A DNA stretch of 64,000 bases from Mucilaginibacter cryoferens (GCF_014205845.1 NZ_JACHCR010000001.1:1-64000); one strand, 5' to 3'. Shown: positions 54,564 to 62,877, counted from the stretch's first letter. The notes: generated from the sequence alone by a model not told the origin. Program-made: numbers and translations.

Positions 54564-54944
54564 ATGAATGTTAAAGAACTCACCAAAGCCGAAGAGCAGA
54601 TAATGCAGATACTGTGGCAGTTAAAGGAAGCCATTGTAAAAGATATCATTGAGCAAATGCCCGATCCTAAACCCGCTTACAACACCGTATCAACCGTGGT
54701 ACGCGTACTGGAGGGTAAAGGATTTATAGATCATAAAGCTTACGGCAACTCGCATGTTTACTACCCGCTTATCAGCGACGATCAGTACAAAAAATTCACC
54801 TTTGATAAAATGATGAAAAACTATTTCAGCAACTCGTACCAAAGCCTGGTATCGTTTATTGTTGACGAAAAGAAGATCAGCGTAAAGGAACTGGACGAGC
54901 TTACCTCGCTTATTGATAACCTTAAAAGCAAAAAACAATCATGA
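54564..54944 (+). CDS. BlaI/MecI/CopY family transcriptional repressor
   Basis: A 126-residue winged-helix repressor (LTKAEEQIMQILWQL..., PKPAYNTVSTVVRVLEGKGFI as recognition part). BlaI proteins leave their operators when cleaved after a BlaR1/MecR1-type M56 sensor is triggered. Its stop overlaps the next start by four bases (ATGA), so repressor and sensor are co-translated. No beta-lactamase or other obvious resistance gene is adjacent, so the regulated output is unknown. Confidence 0.93.
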   Translation: MNVKELTKAEEQIMQILWQLKEAIVKDIIEQMPDPKPAYNTVSTVVRVLEGKGFIDHKAYGNSHVYYPLISDDQYKKFTFDKMMKNYFSNSYQSLVSFIVDEKKISVKELDELTSLIDNLKSKKQS

Positions 54945-56806
54945 ACTGGCTGCATTACCTGCTCGAAGCAAACATCTACCTTGCAGTATTTTACGCCGGG
55001 TATTGCCTGTTTTTAAATAAAGAAACTCATTATACACTTAACCGGGTTTACCTGTTACTAAGCTGTATCATCTCTTTTATATTGCCTGTTATACAAGTAG
55101 GTGCGCTAAAACCTGCCGATGCAGTTGTACAACAAACTTATGTAACCATAGCACCTGCCGCATCAAATGCAGCAGCTTCGCCAATAGTAAATTACAAGCT
55201 GGAAACAGCGCATATCACCTTACAGGATGCTGTTTGGTACGCCTACCTAACAGGTATTGCAGTGCTTTCATTGCTGTTGTTTATCAAAATAATTCGCCTG
55301 CTAATGATGACATCCAAGGCCAAAACATTGGCCGGTAATCAATATAAGCTGGTCGGCCTTAGCAATTCAAACACAGCCTTTTCATTTTTCAACTACCTTT
55401 TTATTGGCACAAAAACCTCGGGTAGTGAACTCATTATCCGGCACGAACTGGTGCATATCCGTCAAAAGCATTCTATTGATATCCTTTTTATCGAACTTTT
55501 ACGAATCATTAACTGGTTTAATCCCATCATTTATTTGATACAAATGAGCGTTAAAACCGTGCATGAATATATAGCCGACGAGCAAACTGCGACTCAGGCA
55601 ACCGACGCCCTCTCCTATTCATCTTTTTTGGTGGATAACGCTTACGGCATTAGCGGCTCATCTATCACACATTCATTTTTCAACCATAACCTATTAAAAA
55701 AGAGAATCATTATGTTAAACCAAAAACGTTCGGGCAATTTAGCAAGGCTAAAATACCTGGTGGCCGTACCTATTTGCGCAGGGATGCTTTGTGCATCAAC
55801 ACTGGCTTTCAGTAAAAATTACGCGTTGGTTGACCTGATACCTAACGGTAGCCCGTCTACACCCCAAATTAATACCAAAGGCAGCGTGTTAGCCCAACCC
55901 CGCTTAACTAAAACAAGGAATATTGCTGTGCCATCAACAGAACCCGTTTTTAACGATTTAGCTAAATTTATAGCTAAAACAACCCTGTACCCTAAGGTAG
56001 CCCGGGAAAACAATATACAAGGAGATGTTTTTGCCGTATTTAATGTAAATGAAAATCATAAGATAAACGGTGCTAAAATAGTTGGCGGCATTGAGTATGG
56101 CTGTGGCCAGGACGTGATTGAAAAGCTGCCCTCATTTTCGCAGCCTATAAATGTACAACCCGGTATCTATAAGCTTAAAATAAGTTTTTCTTTAGCTAAC
56201 GATGCCGAGTATAACGAGAACAACCCTGCCCCCGCAACATCTGCTAAAGCTGCTCCTTTTACTGCCGATTTAGAGATTGTAATTGTTGGTTATGGCCTTG
56301 AAAAGGCCGGTGCGCCCGGTAGCATCTTGCAATCCCAATTACGTATCCCAGTGCCACCTCCTGCTATTAACATAAAGCAAACCGACGCAACGCCTGCACA
56401 GCCAGACTTAGCCATTTTTTATAAATACCTGGCTCAACACATCAGGTATCCTGCGGTTGATTTCGAAAACCGCATAGGCGGCCGGTTAATAGCATCTTTT
56501 GATGTAGTTGGTGGCAAAATTACCGATCCTCAAATTGTACGCGGTCTTGAACCTGCTATGGAGGGAGAAATTTTACGGGTGATTAAGAATTATGACGATA
56601 AACTTGATTTAAAGGACAGCCATTATGTTATACCGGTTTCATTTCAGTTAGTTGATTCTAAAAACAACCAGGTTGCCCATTTACCTCAAGCAAATACAAC
56701 TGATAAGCAAAAAGCAACGGTTGATAAACCAGTTAAACAAGCTAACAGCTTTTCAACCGCAGTTAGTTTAGACGAAGTGGTGATAGTGGGTTACGCAAAA
56801 GATTAA
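54941..56806 (+). CDS. M56-family sensor metallopeptidase with TonB-like C-terminal domains
   Basis: A 621-residue BlaR1-like membrane protein. Transmembrane segments at about 1-20, 35-55, 95-115 and 266-288 surround a cytoplasmic zinc peptidase with HELVHIRQKHS (His168, Glu169, His172). The periplasmic tail has two TonB-C-like units (LAKFIAKTTLYPKVARE..., and LAIFYKYLAQHIRYPAVDFE...). It also bears the motif VIVGYG at residues 447-452 and again near the end (613-618, VVIVGYA). That motif is typical of SusC-type receptors. Predicted to sense an envelope signal and inactivate BlaI. Confidence 0.88.
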   Translation: MNWLHYLLEANIYLAVFYAGYCLFLNKETHYTLNRVYLLLSCIISFILPVIQVGALKPADAVVQQTYVTIAPAASNAAASPIVNYKLETAHITLQDAVWYAYLTGIAVLSLLLFIKIIRLLMMTSKAKTLAGNQYKLVGLSNSNTAFSFFNYLFIGTKTSGSELIIRHELVHIRQKHSIDILFIELLRIINWFNPIIYLIQMSVKTVHEYIADEQTATQATDALSYSSFLVDNAYGISGSSITHSFFNHNLLKKRIIMLNQKRSGNLARLKYLVAVPICAGMLCASTLAFSKNYALVDLIPNGSPSTPQINTKGSVLAQPRLTKTRNIAVPSTEPVFNDLAKFIAKTTLYPKVARENNIQGDVFAVFNVNENHKINGAKIVGGIEYGCGQDVIEKLPSFSQPINVQPGIYKLKISFSLANDAEYNENNPAPATSAKAAPFTADLEIVIVGYGLEKAGAPGSILQSQLRIPVPPPAINIKQTDATPAQPDLAIFYKYLAQHIRYPAVDFENRIGGRLIASFDVVGGKITDPQIVRGLEPAMEGEILRVIKNYDDKLDLKDSHYVIPVSFQLVDSKNNQVAHLPQANTTDKQKATVDKPVKQANSFSTAVSLDEVVIVGYAKD

Positions 56807-56853
56807 ACCATTTTCTGATTTTTAAATACTCATACATAAAACAATAACCAATT

Positions 56854-58449
56854 ATGAACTGGCTGCATTATCTCATCGAAGCAAACATCTATCTTGCTGT
56901 ATTTTATGCTTGTTACTGCCTGTTTTTGGCTAAGGAAACCCATTATACACTTAACCGGGCATACCTGCTGCTGAGTTGTATAGCATCGTTTATCCTCCCT
57001 GTTATTCAGATAGGTGTGTTAAAGCCAATAGAAAAGGTGCCCGAAATTGCTATTGTAGCCTATAATACTGTTACACAGGCCAATTCGGCTACCGAGGTTG
57101 ATTATACAACACTTGATGATGCCTTATGGGCTGCGTATATTGTTGGCATAGCAGTACTGGCTTTATTGCTGTTTATTAAGCTATTCAAACTTATCAACCT
57201 CACCACATCGGGTAAAACGCTGATAGATAATAAGTACAAACTGATAGATGTTGAAGATATGGATACGGCCTTTTCGTTTTTCAATTACCTGTTTATTGGT
57301 ACAAAAACTACCGGCAGCGATATCATTATCAGACACGAGCTGGTACACATCAGGCAAAAACACTCGGCCGATATTATTTTTATCGAAGTGTTAAAAGTCA
57401 TCAGCTGGTTTAATCCCATCATTTATTTGATGCAGATAAGCCTTAAAACCTTGCACGAATATATTGCCGATGAGCAAACAGCAACCCACGAAACCGATGC
57501 CGTAACCTACTCAACCTTCCTGGTTGATAATGCTTATGGCCTTAACGGCTCATCCATTACGCATTCATTTTTCAATTATAACCTGTTAAAAAAGAGGATC
57601 ATTATGTTAAACCAAAAACGTTCGGGTAGGTTAGCAAGGCTAAAATACCTGGTGGCCGTACCCATTTGCGCGGGGATGCTTTGCGCATCAACATTGGCGT
57701 TTAGTAAAAATTATGGCTGGGTAGATATTGCGCCAAAGCATAACACGCTACCGGCAAATGTAAAAACCACACCCGCCATCAAAAGCCCAAATGCGGCGGC
57801 AGATACCACTGCGCGAAGCCGTATTAAAACAAAAGCCACTACTGCAAAAGGCTACAATTACGAGGAAACGGGCTATCTTATTAATAAGAAAACAGATTTC
57901 CGGGTGATAATTACCGATAAAAATGGTGCGCAAAAAGAGTTTTACAAGAGTAAAGCGAGTGCTGCCGAACTGGCCATGCTGAGGGAAAAATATGGCTATT
58001 CGTTCCCTAAAATGCTCATCTATCCAAAGCTTCCGCCACCACCGCCAATGCCGCCGACTGCTAACATAACTATAGATAAAATGCCGCCACCGCCGCCACC
58101 TGCTCCGCCAAAACACAATGTAAAAGGCTTACACAGGTTGCCACCGCCGCAGCAAATTAGTTTAGATGATGTGAACAAAACACCTCCGCCACCACCTCCC
58201 GCACCACCGGTTGGAGCAGCTCAGGATATCAGCAAAATGCCGCCACCTGCCCCACCGGTTGATGCAAAAGATGTGGTAGTACAGGCCTACCCGGCACACT
58301 CCTTACGTATGAAAAGGTCTAAAACTTCAAAGGTAAAAGCAGTATCTCCATTACCAGAGATCACAATTGATGAGCCAAAAAGTAAAGAAACACCGGCTCC
58401 GGCTGCTGCACCGGCCGATGTGAAGCCGGCGGCTCAGGGCCAAAATTGA
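56854..58449 (+). CDS. M56-family sensor metallopeptidase paralogue with proline-rich tail
   Basis: A 531-residue paralogue of the preceding sensor. The first 285 residues align closely (MNWLHYLIEANIYLAVFYAC..., HELVHIRQKHS with His161, Glu162 and His165, and the same last transmembrane segment). The tail is wholly different: a short globular part (ITDKNGAQKEFYKSK) and several PPPPPAPP blocks (about 390-480), possibly spanning peptidoglycan. Probably in one operon with blaI and the first sensor, 47 bases downstream. Confidence 0.88.
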   Translation: MNWLHYLIEANIYLAVFYACYCLFLAKETHYTLNRAYLLLSCIASFILPVIQIGVLKPIEKVPEIAIVAYNTVTQANSATEVDYTTLDDALWAAYIVGIAVLALLLFIKLFKLINLTTSGKTLIDNKYKLIDVEDMDTAFSFFNYLFIGTKTTGSDIIIRHELVHIRQKHSADIIFIEVLKVISWFNPIIYLMQISLKTLHEYIADEQTATHETDAVTYSTFLVDNAYGLNGSSITHSFFNYNLLKKRIIMLNQKRSGRLARLKYLVAVPICAGMLCASTLAFSKNYGWVDIAPKHNTLPANVKTTPAIKSPNAAADTTARSRIKTKATTAKGYNYEETGYLINKKTDFRVIITDKNGAQKEFYKSKASAAELAMLREKYGYSFPKMLIYPKLPPPPPMPPTANITIDKMPPPPPPAPPKHNVKGLHRLPPPQQISLDDVNKTPPPPPPAPPVGAAQDISKMPPPAPPVDAKDVVVQAYPAHSLRMKRSKTSKVKAVSPLPEITIDEPKSKETPAPAAAPADVKPAAQGQN

Positions 58450-58581
58450 GTTACAGTAACAACAAAATACCTATCAATTAACTAATCTCAAACCCAATTG
58501 AGATAAAATTGCTGAACGGCTTAAACCCGCTTCGGCATTTTTACGTGTAATGCCTACCCCGTTTTTTTTAACCCGCACTTT

Positions 58582-58803
58582 GTTGGAGTTGTCTCTATGG
58601 GTGTTCGGAAGATTTTTTTTCCCTCCCAAGGGAGGGGTGTGCTGGAAATGTGCGTAAATGCAGGGAGGGGTTTCTGCGAGCAACTGACCACAATAGGTGC
58701 TCAAGCGCCTGAATTAACCCCTTCCTCCCCTTCCCCAAGGAAGGAATCGCACATGCCCCCGCTTTTTTTATTTCTTCCGAATACCCATGGAGACAACTCC
58801 AAC
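58582..58803. repeat. 222-bp element with 31-bp terminal inverted repeats
   Basis: Ends 58582-58612 and 58773-58803 are inverted copies with two mismatches. The interior holds CCCTCCCAAGGGAGGGG and CCTTCCCCAAGGAAGG dyads and the words AATCGCACATGCCCC shared with the insert near 44430. No coding sequence. Together with the parts below it fills the 575-bp gap 58450-59024. Confidence 0.8.
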
Positions 58804-58846
58804 AACGGCTTAGAGGAAATGATATTATTTAAGTTTGTCTAATGGA

Positions 58847-58934
58847 GGCACGAAGGATCTATTCGCAGACTTTACAGGGCAGATAAGCATAGCGTAGAAT
58901 AGATTCTTCACTACGTTCAGAATGACAAAAGGAG
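58847..58934. repeat. Single module of the 18-base-core repeat family
   Basis: The arms GATCTATTC and GAATAGATTC enclose TACAGGGCAGATAAGCAT (58873-58890), a two- to four-base variant of the core in the composite elements. Stem sequence differs from the other copies while the loop is kept. Confidence 0.75.
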
Positions 58935-58945
58935 TAATTTTAAGT

Positions 58946-58978
58946 ATGTCATCCTTGGTACAAGGATGACATTTTTTT
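58946..58978 (+). terminator. 12-bp hairpin with T tract
   Basis: ATGTCATCCTTG (58946-58957) pairs perfectly with 58961-58972 across a three-base loop and is followed by six or more T. It is oriented to end rightward transcripts from the M56 operon, about 500 bases after its last stop; it could also be the end of the repeat module. Confidence 0.65.
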
Positions 58979-59024
58979 CTGCCTCGTGATTAGATAAAAT
59001 GCAAAAACGGTAAACTCCTGGTAT

Positions 59025-59660
59025 TTAGTCTACCTTCCCTTTTACATAGATCACCTGCTTGGTTTCAAAAAATTCTTCGGTAAAATGATCTTTGAGGTGA
59101 TATTGCTGTACTTTAAGACCAGATTCTTTGATCTCGAGGTCAAGATCGCCGCCTTTTAAATATAGAATGCCATTAGGCAGTGCATTGCCAGATTGTTTTT
59201 TGAATTTGGTGCGCACCCAGGGGTAAAAATCTTTAAGTTGAGTTACCGCCCGCGATACCACAAAATCAAATTTCTCATCTATTTGCTCTGCACGGGCGTG
59301 GGTTGCCTCTACATTGGTAAGCCCCAAAGCAAGGGCAACTTCTTGTACTACTTTTATCTTTTTACCAATAGAATCAACCAGGTGAAAAGACGTTTTTGGA
59401 AACAAAATAGCCAGCGGGATACCCGGAAAACCACCACCGGTGCCCACATCAAGCACGCTTTCACCGGGTAAAAAAGACATTATTTTGGCTATTCCGAGCG
59501 AGTGCAACACGTGGCGCTCATACAAAAGATCGATATCCTTGCGGGATATTACGTTGATCTGGCTGTTCCAGGTGCTATATAATTGGGGCAGTTGCTCAAT
59601 TTGAGCACGCTGTTTTTCCGTTAGATCCGGAAAATATTTAAATACGATATCAGATGTCAT
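59025..59660 (-). CDS. rsmG: 16S rRNA (guanine(527)-N(7))-methyltransferase
   Basis: Methylates G527 of 16S rRNA using AdoMet. The 211-residue protein has VLDVGTGGGFPGIPLAILFP as the AdoMet-binding motif. The start at the second ATG (59660) is preferred over one at 59690, because it gives the usual N-terminus (MTSDIVFKYFPDLTEKQ) and overlaps the sigma-factor gene by only 11 bases. Third gene of a tightly overlapping set. Confidence 0.94.
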   Translation of the reverse strand: MTSDIVFKYFPDLTEKQRAQIEQLPQLYSTWNSQINVISRKDIDLLYERHVLHSLGIAKIMSFLPGESVLDVGTGGGFPGIPLAILFPKTSFHLVDSIGKKIKVVQEVALALGLTNVEATHARAEQIDEKFDFVVSRAVTQLKDFYPWVRTKFKKQSGNALPNGILYLKGGDLDLEIKESGLKVQQYHLKDHFTEEFFETKQVIYVKGKVD

Positions 59661-60255
59661 CCCTGTTAAAACGGTTAATGATGTTGCCAAGCAGGTACCT
59701 GGCTCTAAACAATTGTGCCTTTACTGTACCCAATGGTAAATCGAGCTGCTGGGCAATTTCTTCGTACGATAGCTCATCAAAATAACGTAATGTGATGAGG
59801 TTACGGTAGCGCGCGGGTAAGCTTTCTATCAACAATTTAAGCTCCTGGGTTTGCTGTTTTTTTATCGAAGTCTCTTCCGGATTCAATACATCAGCCTTAA
59901 TTTGCAACGGTTTTTCGTCGCCATCCTCGTCTGTCATCCCGTGGATAGACTGCGTATTTAGCTTCTTTTTACGAATAAAATCGATACAATTATTGGTTGC
60001 AACCCTAAAAAGCCAGGTGCTAAAGGCATAATCGGGTTGGTATTTGTCAAGCTTTTCAAACGCCTTGGCAAAGGTTTCTACGGTTAAATCCATAGCATCC
60101 TCTTTATTGTTTACCATTTTAAGCACCATAAAATAGATGGAATCCTTATAACGGTGCATCAGATCGGCATACGCTTTTTGATCGCCCTTGCGGGCCCTCA
60201 CCACAAGGTGAAAATCGTTTTTAGCGTTTTCGGTAAAATTTGCGTTTATTTCCAT
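59650..60255 (-). CDS. RNA polymerase sigma factor, ECF type
   Basis: A 201-residue extracytoplasmic-function sigma factor. Region 2: NKEDAMDLTVETFAKAFEKLDKY and FSTWLFRVATNNCIDF. Region 4: LPARYRNLITLRYFDELSYEEIA, with the helix-turn-helix QQLDLPLGTVKAQLFRAR. No anti-sigma gene is next to it. The start overlaps the GT2 gene by 10 bases, and the end overlaps rsmG by 11, implying co-translation. Confidence 0.94.
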   Translation of the reverse strand: MEINANFTENAKNDFHLVVRARKGDQKAYADLMHRYKDSIYFMVLKMVNNKEDAMDLTVETFAKAFEKLDKYQPDYAFSTWLFRVATNNCIDFIRKKKLNTQSIHGMTDEDGDEKPLQIKADVLNPEETSIKKQQTQELKLLIESLPARYRNLITLRYFDELSYEEIAQQLDLPLGTVKAQLFRARYLLGNIINRFNRDDI

Positions 60256-61364
60256 TGGGTGGTTTTAAAAAAGGCCCCAACTAAGCCAAATACATTTAAA
60301 TACATATAGTATATTATATCAAAAAACGGTAAAAACCAAATAAGATCCTTACCATCGAGCTTTTTAAATACCTTACTGTAAATGATGAGCTGTGCTATTA
60401 ATCTAAAAAGGAACAAACCTGATGCCAGTAAAGGTTCAAACTTAAATACCAGGCAAAGTATCAGCAATATATAAAATAAAAAACCACTTACGGCATCAAA
60501 ACTTAGCGCGCGGCGGTGTTTCATTTTATATAATTTACCTACACCGGCATGCCTCTTTTTTTGCTTATACCACGATGCCAAAGTTGTTTTTGCATCGGTA
60601 TAGGTAAAGGTTTCGGGGTGCATTTCAACAACGGTGTTGTTTGGCGTGGCATGCTGATTTACAAACAGATCATCATCGCCGGATATTACATGCATGTGCG
60701 ATGCAAAGCCTTTGGCGCTAAAAAACAACGTTTTTGTATAAGCCAGGTTACGGCCAACCCCCATATAAGCATCACCATTTAAGGCACTGGACAGGTAGTT
60801 CATGGCGGCCTTTACGGTCTCGAACCGGGTAAACCTGTTTAAAAAATTACGGGTTTTATAGTAGGGCGAGTAGCCTAAAACTATTTGCGCGCCAGTGCTA
60901 AAATTGGCAACCATACGGGCTATCCAATTAAATGAAGCAGGCTTACAATCGGCATCGGTAAACAGCAAATATTCGTTTTTTGATGCTTTAATACCCAGGG
61001 TAAGTGCAAACTTTTTGCCGGTTTTAAAGCGGTCGTGCTCGGTTATGGTTACCACTTTAAGGTGCGGATATTGCAACTGCATGGCCTCCAAAACCTCGTC
61101 AGATCTATCGTATGAGCAATCGTTTATTACCACAACTTCAAAATCCGGGTAGTTTTGCTCCAGTATAAAAGGCAGGTTTTCCTGCAAATTTTTAGCCTCG
61201 TTACGGGCGCTAATGATTACCGAAACGGGTATCAGCACCTCTGGTAAATCGTGATGAGGTTTGTAGCCGGCAAGGCGGCTATGATTACTCACCAGGTAGT
61301 ACAGCTGAACAATAAAACAAAGCTGCAAAAGAAGAAAGAGTACTATTTGTATATAAGTTTCCAA
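60246..61364 (-). CDS. Glycosyltransferase family 2 membrane protein
   Basis: A 372-residue enzyme with one N-terminal transmembrane segment (IVLFLLLQLCFIVQLYYLV), a GT-A domain (VSVIISARNEAKNLQE, VVVINDCSYD, LFTDADCKP as DxD) and two or three C-terminal membrane helices. Acceptor unknown. No ATG is available. The TTG at 61364 is chosen because a TTG seven codons upstream (61385) precedes a TATTTTTG promoter element that would lie inside the gene. First gene of the GT2-sigma-rsmG operon. Confidence 0.88.
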   Translation of the reverse strand: METYIQIVLFLLLQLCFIVQLYYLVSNHSRLAGYKPHHDLPEVLIPVSVIISARNEAKNLQENLPFILEQNYPDFEVVVINDCSYDRSDEVLEAMQLQYPHLKVVTITEHDRFKTGKKFALTLGIKASKNEYLLFTDADCKPASFNWIARMVANFSTGAQIVLGYSPYYKTRNFLNRFTRFETVKAAMNYLSSALNGDAYMGVGRNLAYTKTLFFSAKGFASHMHVISGDDDLFVNQHATPNNTVVEMHPETFTYTDAKTTLASWYKQKKRHAGVGKLYKMKHRRALSFDAVSGFLFYILLILCLVFKFEPLLASGLFLFRLIAQLIIYSKVFKKLDGKDLIWFLPFFDIIYYMYLNVFGLVGAFFKTTQWK

Positions 61365-61368
61365 TGAG

Positions 61369-61376
61369 CAAAAATA
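61369..61376 (-). promoter_or_regulatory. -7 element of the GT2-sigma-rsmG operon (TATTTTTG)
   Basis: Exact TAnnTTTG on the minus strand with 4 bases before the TTG start, the same spacing as at the exonuclease gene (27709-27721). Confidence 0.55.
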
Positions 61377-61603
61377 ATCAGGCAAAGTTGTTAAAAATAC
61401 ACCAGTTTAAAGGCGTAAAACAGGGTGATTTTACTGTTTGAACCCTTTAAAATCGGGGTAGTTTTCCACACTTTTAATATAGTGGGGTTTTGTGTGGATA
61501 ACGCCACGCCCAAACCTGCCCCAATGAAGGCGCTTATATTTGCATAATTTTAATGCTCAGTAAGTTAATATTTGAAAAAAGTAACGAATAGCTTCTTTTT
61601 TAC

Positions 61604-61636
61604 CTCCCTCTCCTTTGGAGAAGGTCGGGGTGAGGC
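61604..61636 (+). repeat. CCTCTCCTTTGGAGAAGG-type repeat fragment upstream of tgt
   Basis: CTCCCTCTCCTTTGGAGAAGG followed by TCGGGGTGAGG; the same style of dyad (CCCTCCCAAGGGAGGGG) occurs at 58620 and (CCCCTCTCGAGAGGGG) at 44324. It appears to be a short dispersed element ending close to the tgt promoter region. Confidence 0.5.
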
Positions 61637-61646
61637 TTTTTTTTGT

Positions 61647-61654
61647 TAATTTTA
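61647..61654 (+). promoter_or_regulatory. Possible -7 element of tgt (TAATTTTA)
   Basis: One mismatch to TAnnTTTG, 9 bases before the ATG at 61664. A TTG at 61643 upstream of it is therefore not favoured as start. Confidence 0.4.
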
Positions 61655-61663
61655 CCCCTCAAA

Positions 61664-62794
61664 ATGAAATTTAAATTAGCAGCACAAGACCCGCTTTCGA
61701 AGGCCCGCGCAGGTGAAATTACAACCGACCACGGCACTATTGAAACTCCTATATTTATGCCCGTTGGTACAGCCGGCACCGTAAAAGCAGTACACCAGCG
61801 CGAGCTTAAAACTGATATTGAAGCACAAATTATACTGGGTAATACCTATCATTTGTATCTCCGGCCAGGCCTTGATACCATTGAAAAGGCCGGCGGACTA
61901 CACAAATTTAACGGCTGGGATGGCCCTATTTTAACCGATAGCGGCGGTTACCAGGTATACTCTTTAACCGAAGTACGCAAGATAAAGGAAGAAGGCGTTA
62001 CTTTTCGTTCGCATATTGATGGCTCAAAACACCTGTTTACGCCCGAAAATGTGATGGATATTCAGCGCGTTATTGGTGCCGATATCATTATGGCTTTTGA
62101 CGAATGTACCCCCTACCCCTGCGATTATGGTTATGCCCGCCGATCTATAGAAATGACCCACCGCTGGCTTAAACGCTGCTGCGACAGGTTTGATAGCACG
62201 GAGCCAAAATACGGCTATAGCCAAACATTTTTCCCTATTGTACAGGGCTCGGTTTATAAAGATCTGCGCCAAAGATCGGCCGAAGTGATAGCCTCTTTTG
62301 AGCGCGAAGGCAATGCTATTGGCGGTCTTTCAGTAGGCGAACCAGCCGAAGAAATGTACGCCATGACCGAAATTGTATGTAATATATTGCCAGAACAAAA
62401 GCCGCGTTACCTGATGGGCGTAGGTACACCTATTAATTTATTGGAGAATATTGCCCTCGGAATTGACATGTTTGATTGCGTTATGCCAACCAGAAATGCC
62501 CGTAACGGCATGCTTTTTACCAAAAATGGCATCATCAATATTAAGAATGAGAAGTGGAAAAACGACTTTTCGGCCATTGAAAGTGACAGCGAATTGTTTG
62601 CCGACAGGGAGTATAGCAAAGCATATTTACGCCATTTGATACATTCTGGCGAGATGCTTGGGGCCCAAATTGCCACCCTTCACAACCTGCATTTTTACCT
62701 TTGGCTGGTGAAAGAAGCGCGTAAAAAGATCATCACCGGCGAGTTTTATGCCTGGAAAAACATAATGGTAAAGCGCCTTGGCGAGCGACTATAA
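61664..62794 (+). CDS. tgt: tRNA-guanine transglycosylase
   Basis: Exchanges guanine-34 of certain tRNAs for the queuine precursor preQ1. The 376-residue TIM-barrel enzyme has TDSGGYQVYSL, GGLSVGEP, the second aspartate segment IDMFDCVMPTRNARNG, and HNLHFYLWL. The zinc-binding cysteines expected between the RNARNG motif and the C-terminus are absent: residues 306-317 read ESDSELFADREY where E. coli Tgt has PECDCYTCRNY. The zinc histidine region (TLHNL) remains. Partner pathway gene queA is at 6957-8006. Confidence 0.96.
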   Translation: MKFKLAAQDPLSKARAGEITTDHGTIETPIFMPVGTAGTVKAVHQRELKTDIEAQIILGNTYHLYLRPGLDTIEKAGGLHKFNGWDGPILTDSGGYQVYSLTEVRKIKEEGVTFRSHIDGSKHLFTPENVMDIQRVIGADIIMAFDECTPYPCDYGYARRSIEMTHRWLKRCCDRFDSTEPKYGYSQTFFPIVQGSVYKDLRQRSAEVIASFEREGNAIGGLSVGEPAEEMYAMTEIVCNILPEQKPRYLMGVGTPINLLENIALGIDMFDCVMPTRNARNGMLFTKNGIINIKNEKWKNDFSAIESDSELFADREYSKAYLRHLIHSGEMLGAQIATLHNLHFYLWLVKEARKKIITGEFYAWKNIMVKRLGERL

Positions 62795-62877
62795 TTGCAA
62801 CACAACCCAATAATGAACAACAAAAAGCGTTGCTTACATAATACAAACCGCAACTTTAAAAAACAATTGATCTGCCG

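Noticed and set aside
54564..58449. Beta-lactam resistance operon
   Set aside because: Repressor and sensors fit, but no beta-lactamase or penicillin-binding protein gene is adjacent, so resistance cannot be claimed.
58474..58842. Small frames on both strands behind the M56 operon
   Set aside because: Lie within the 31-bp inverted-repeat element and its dyads; no coding signal.
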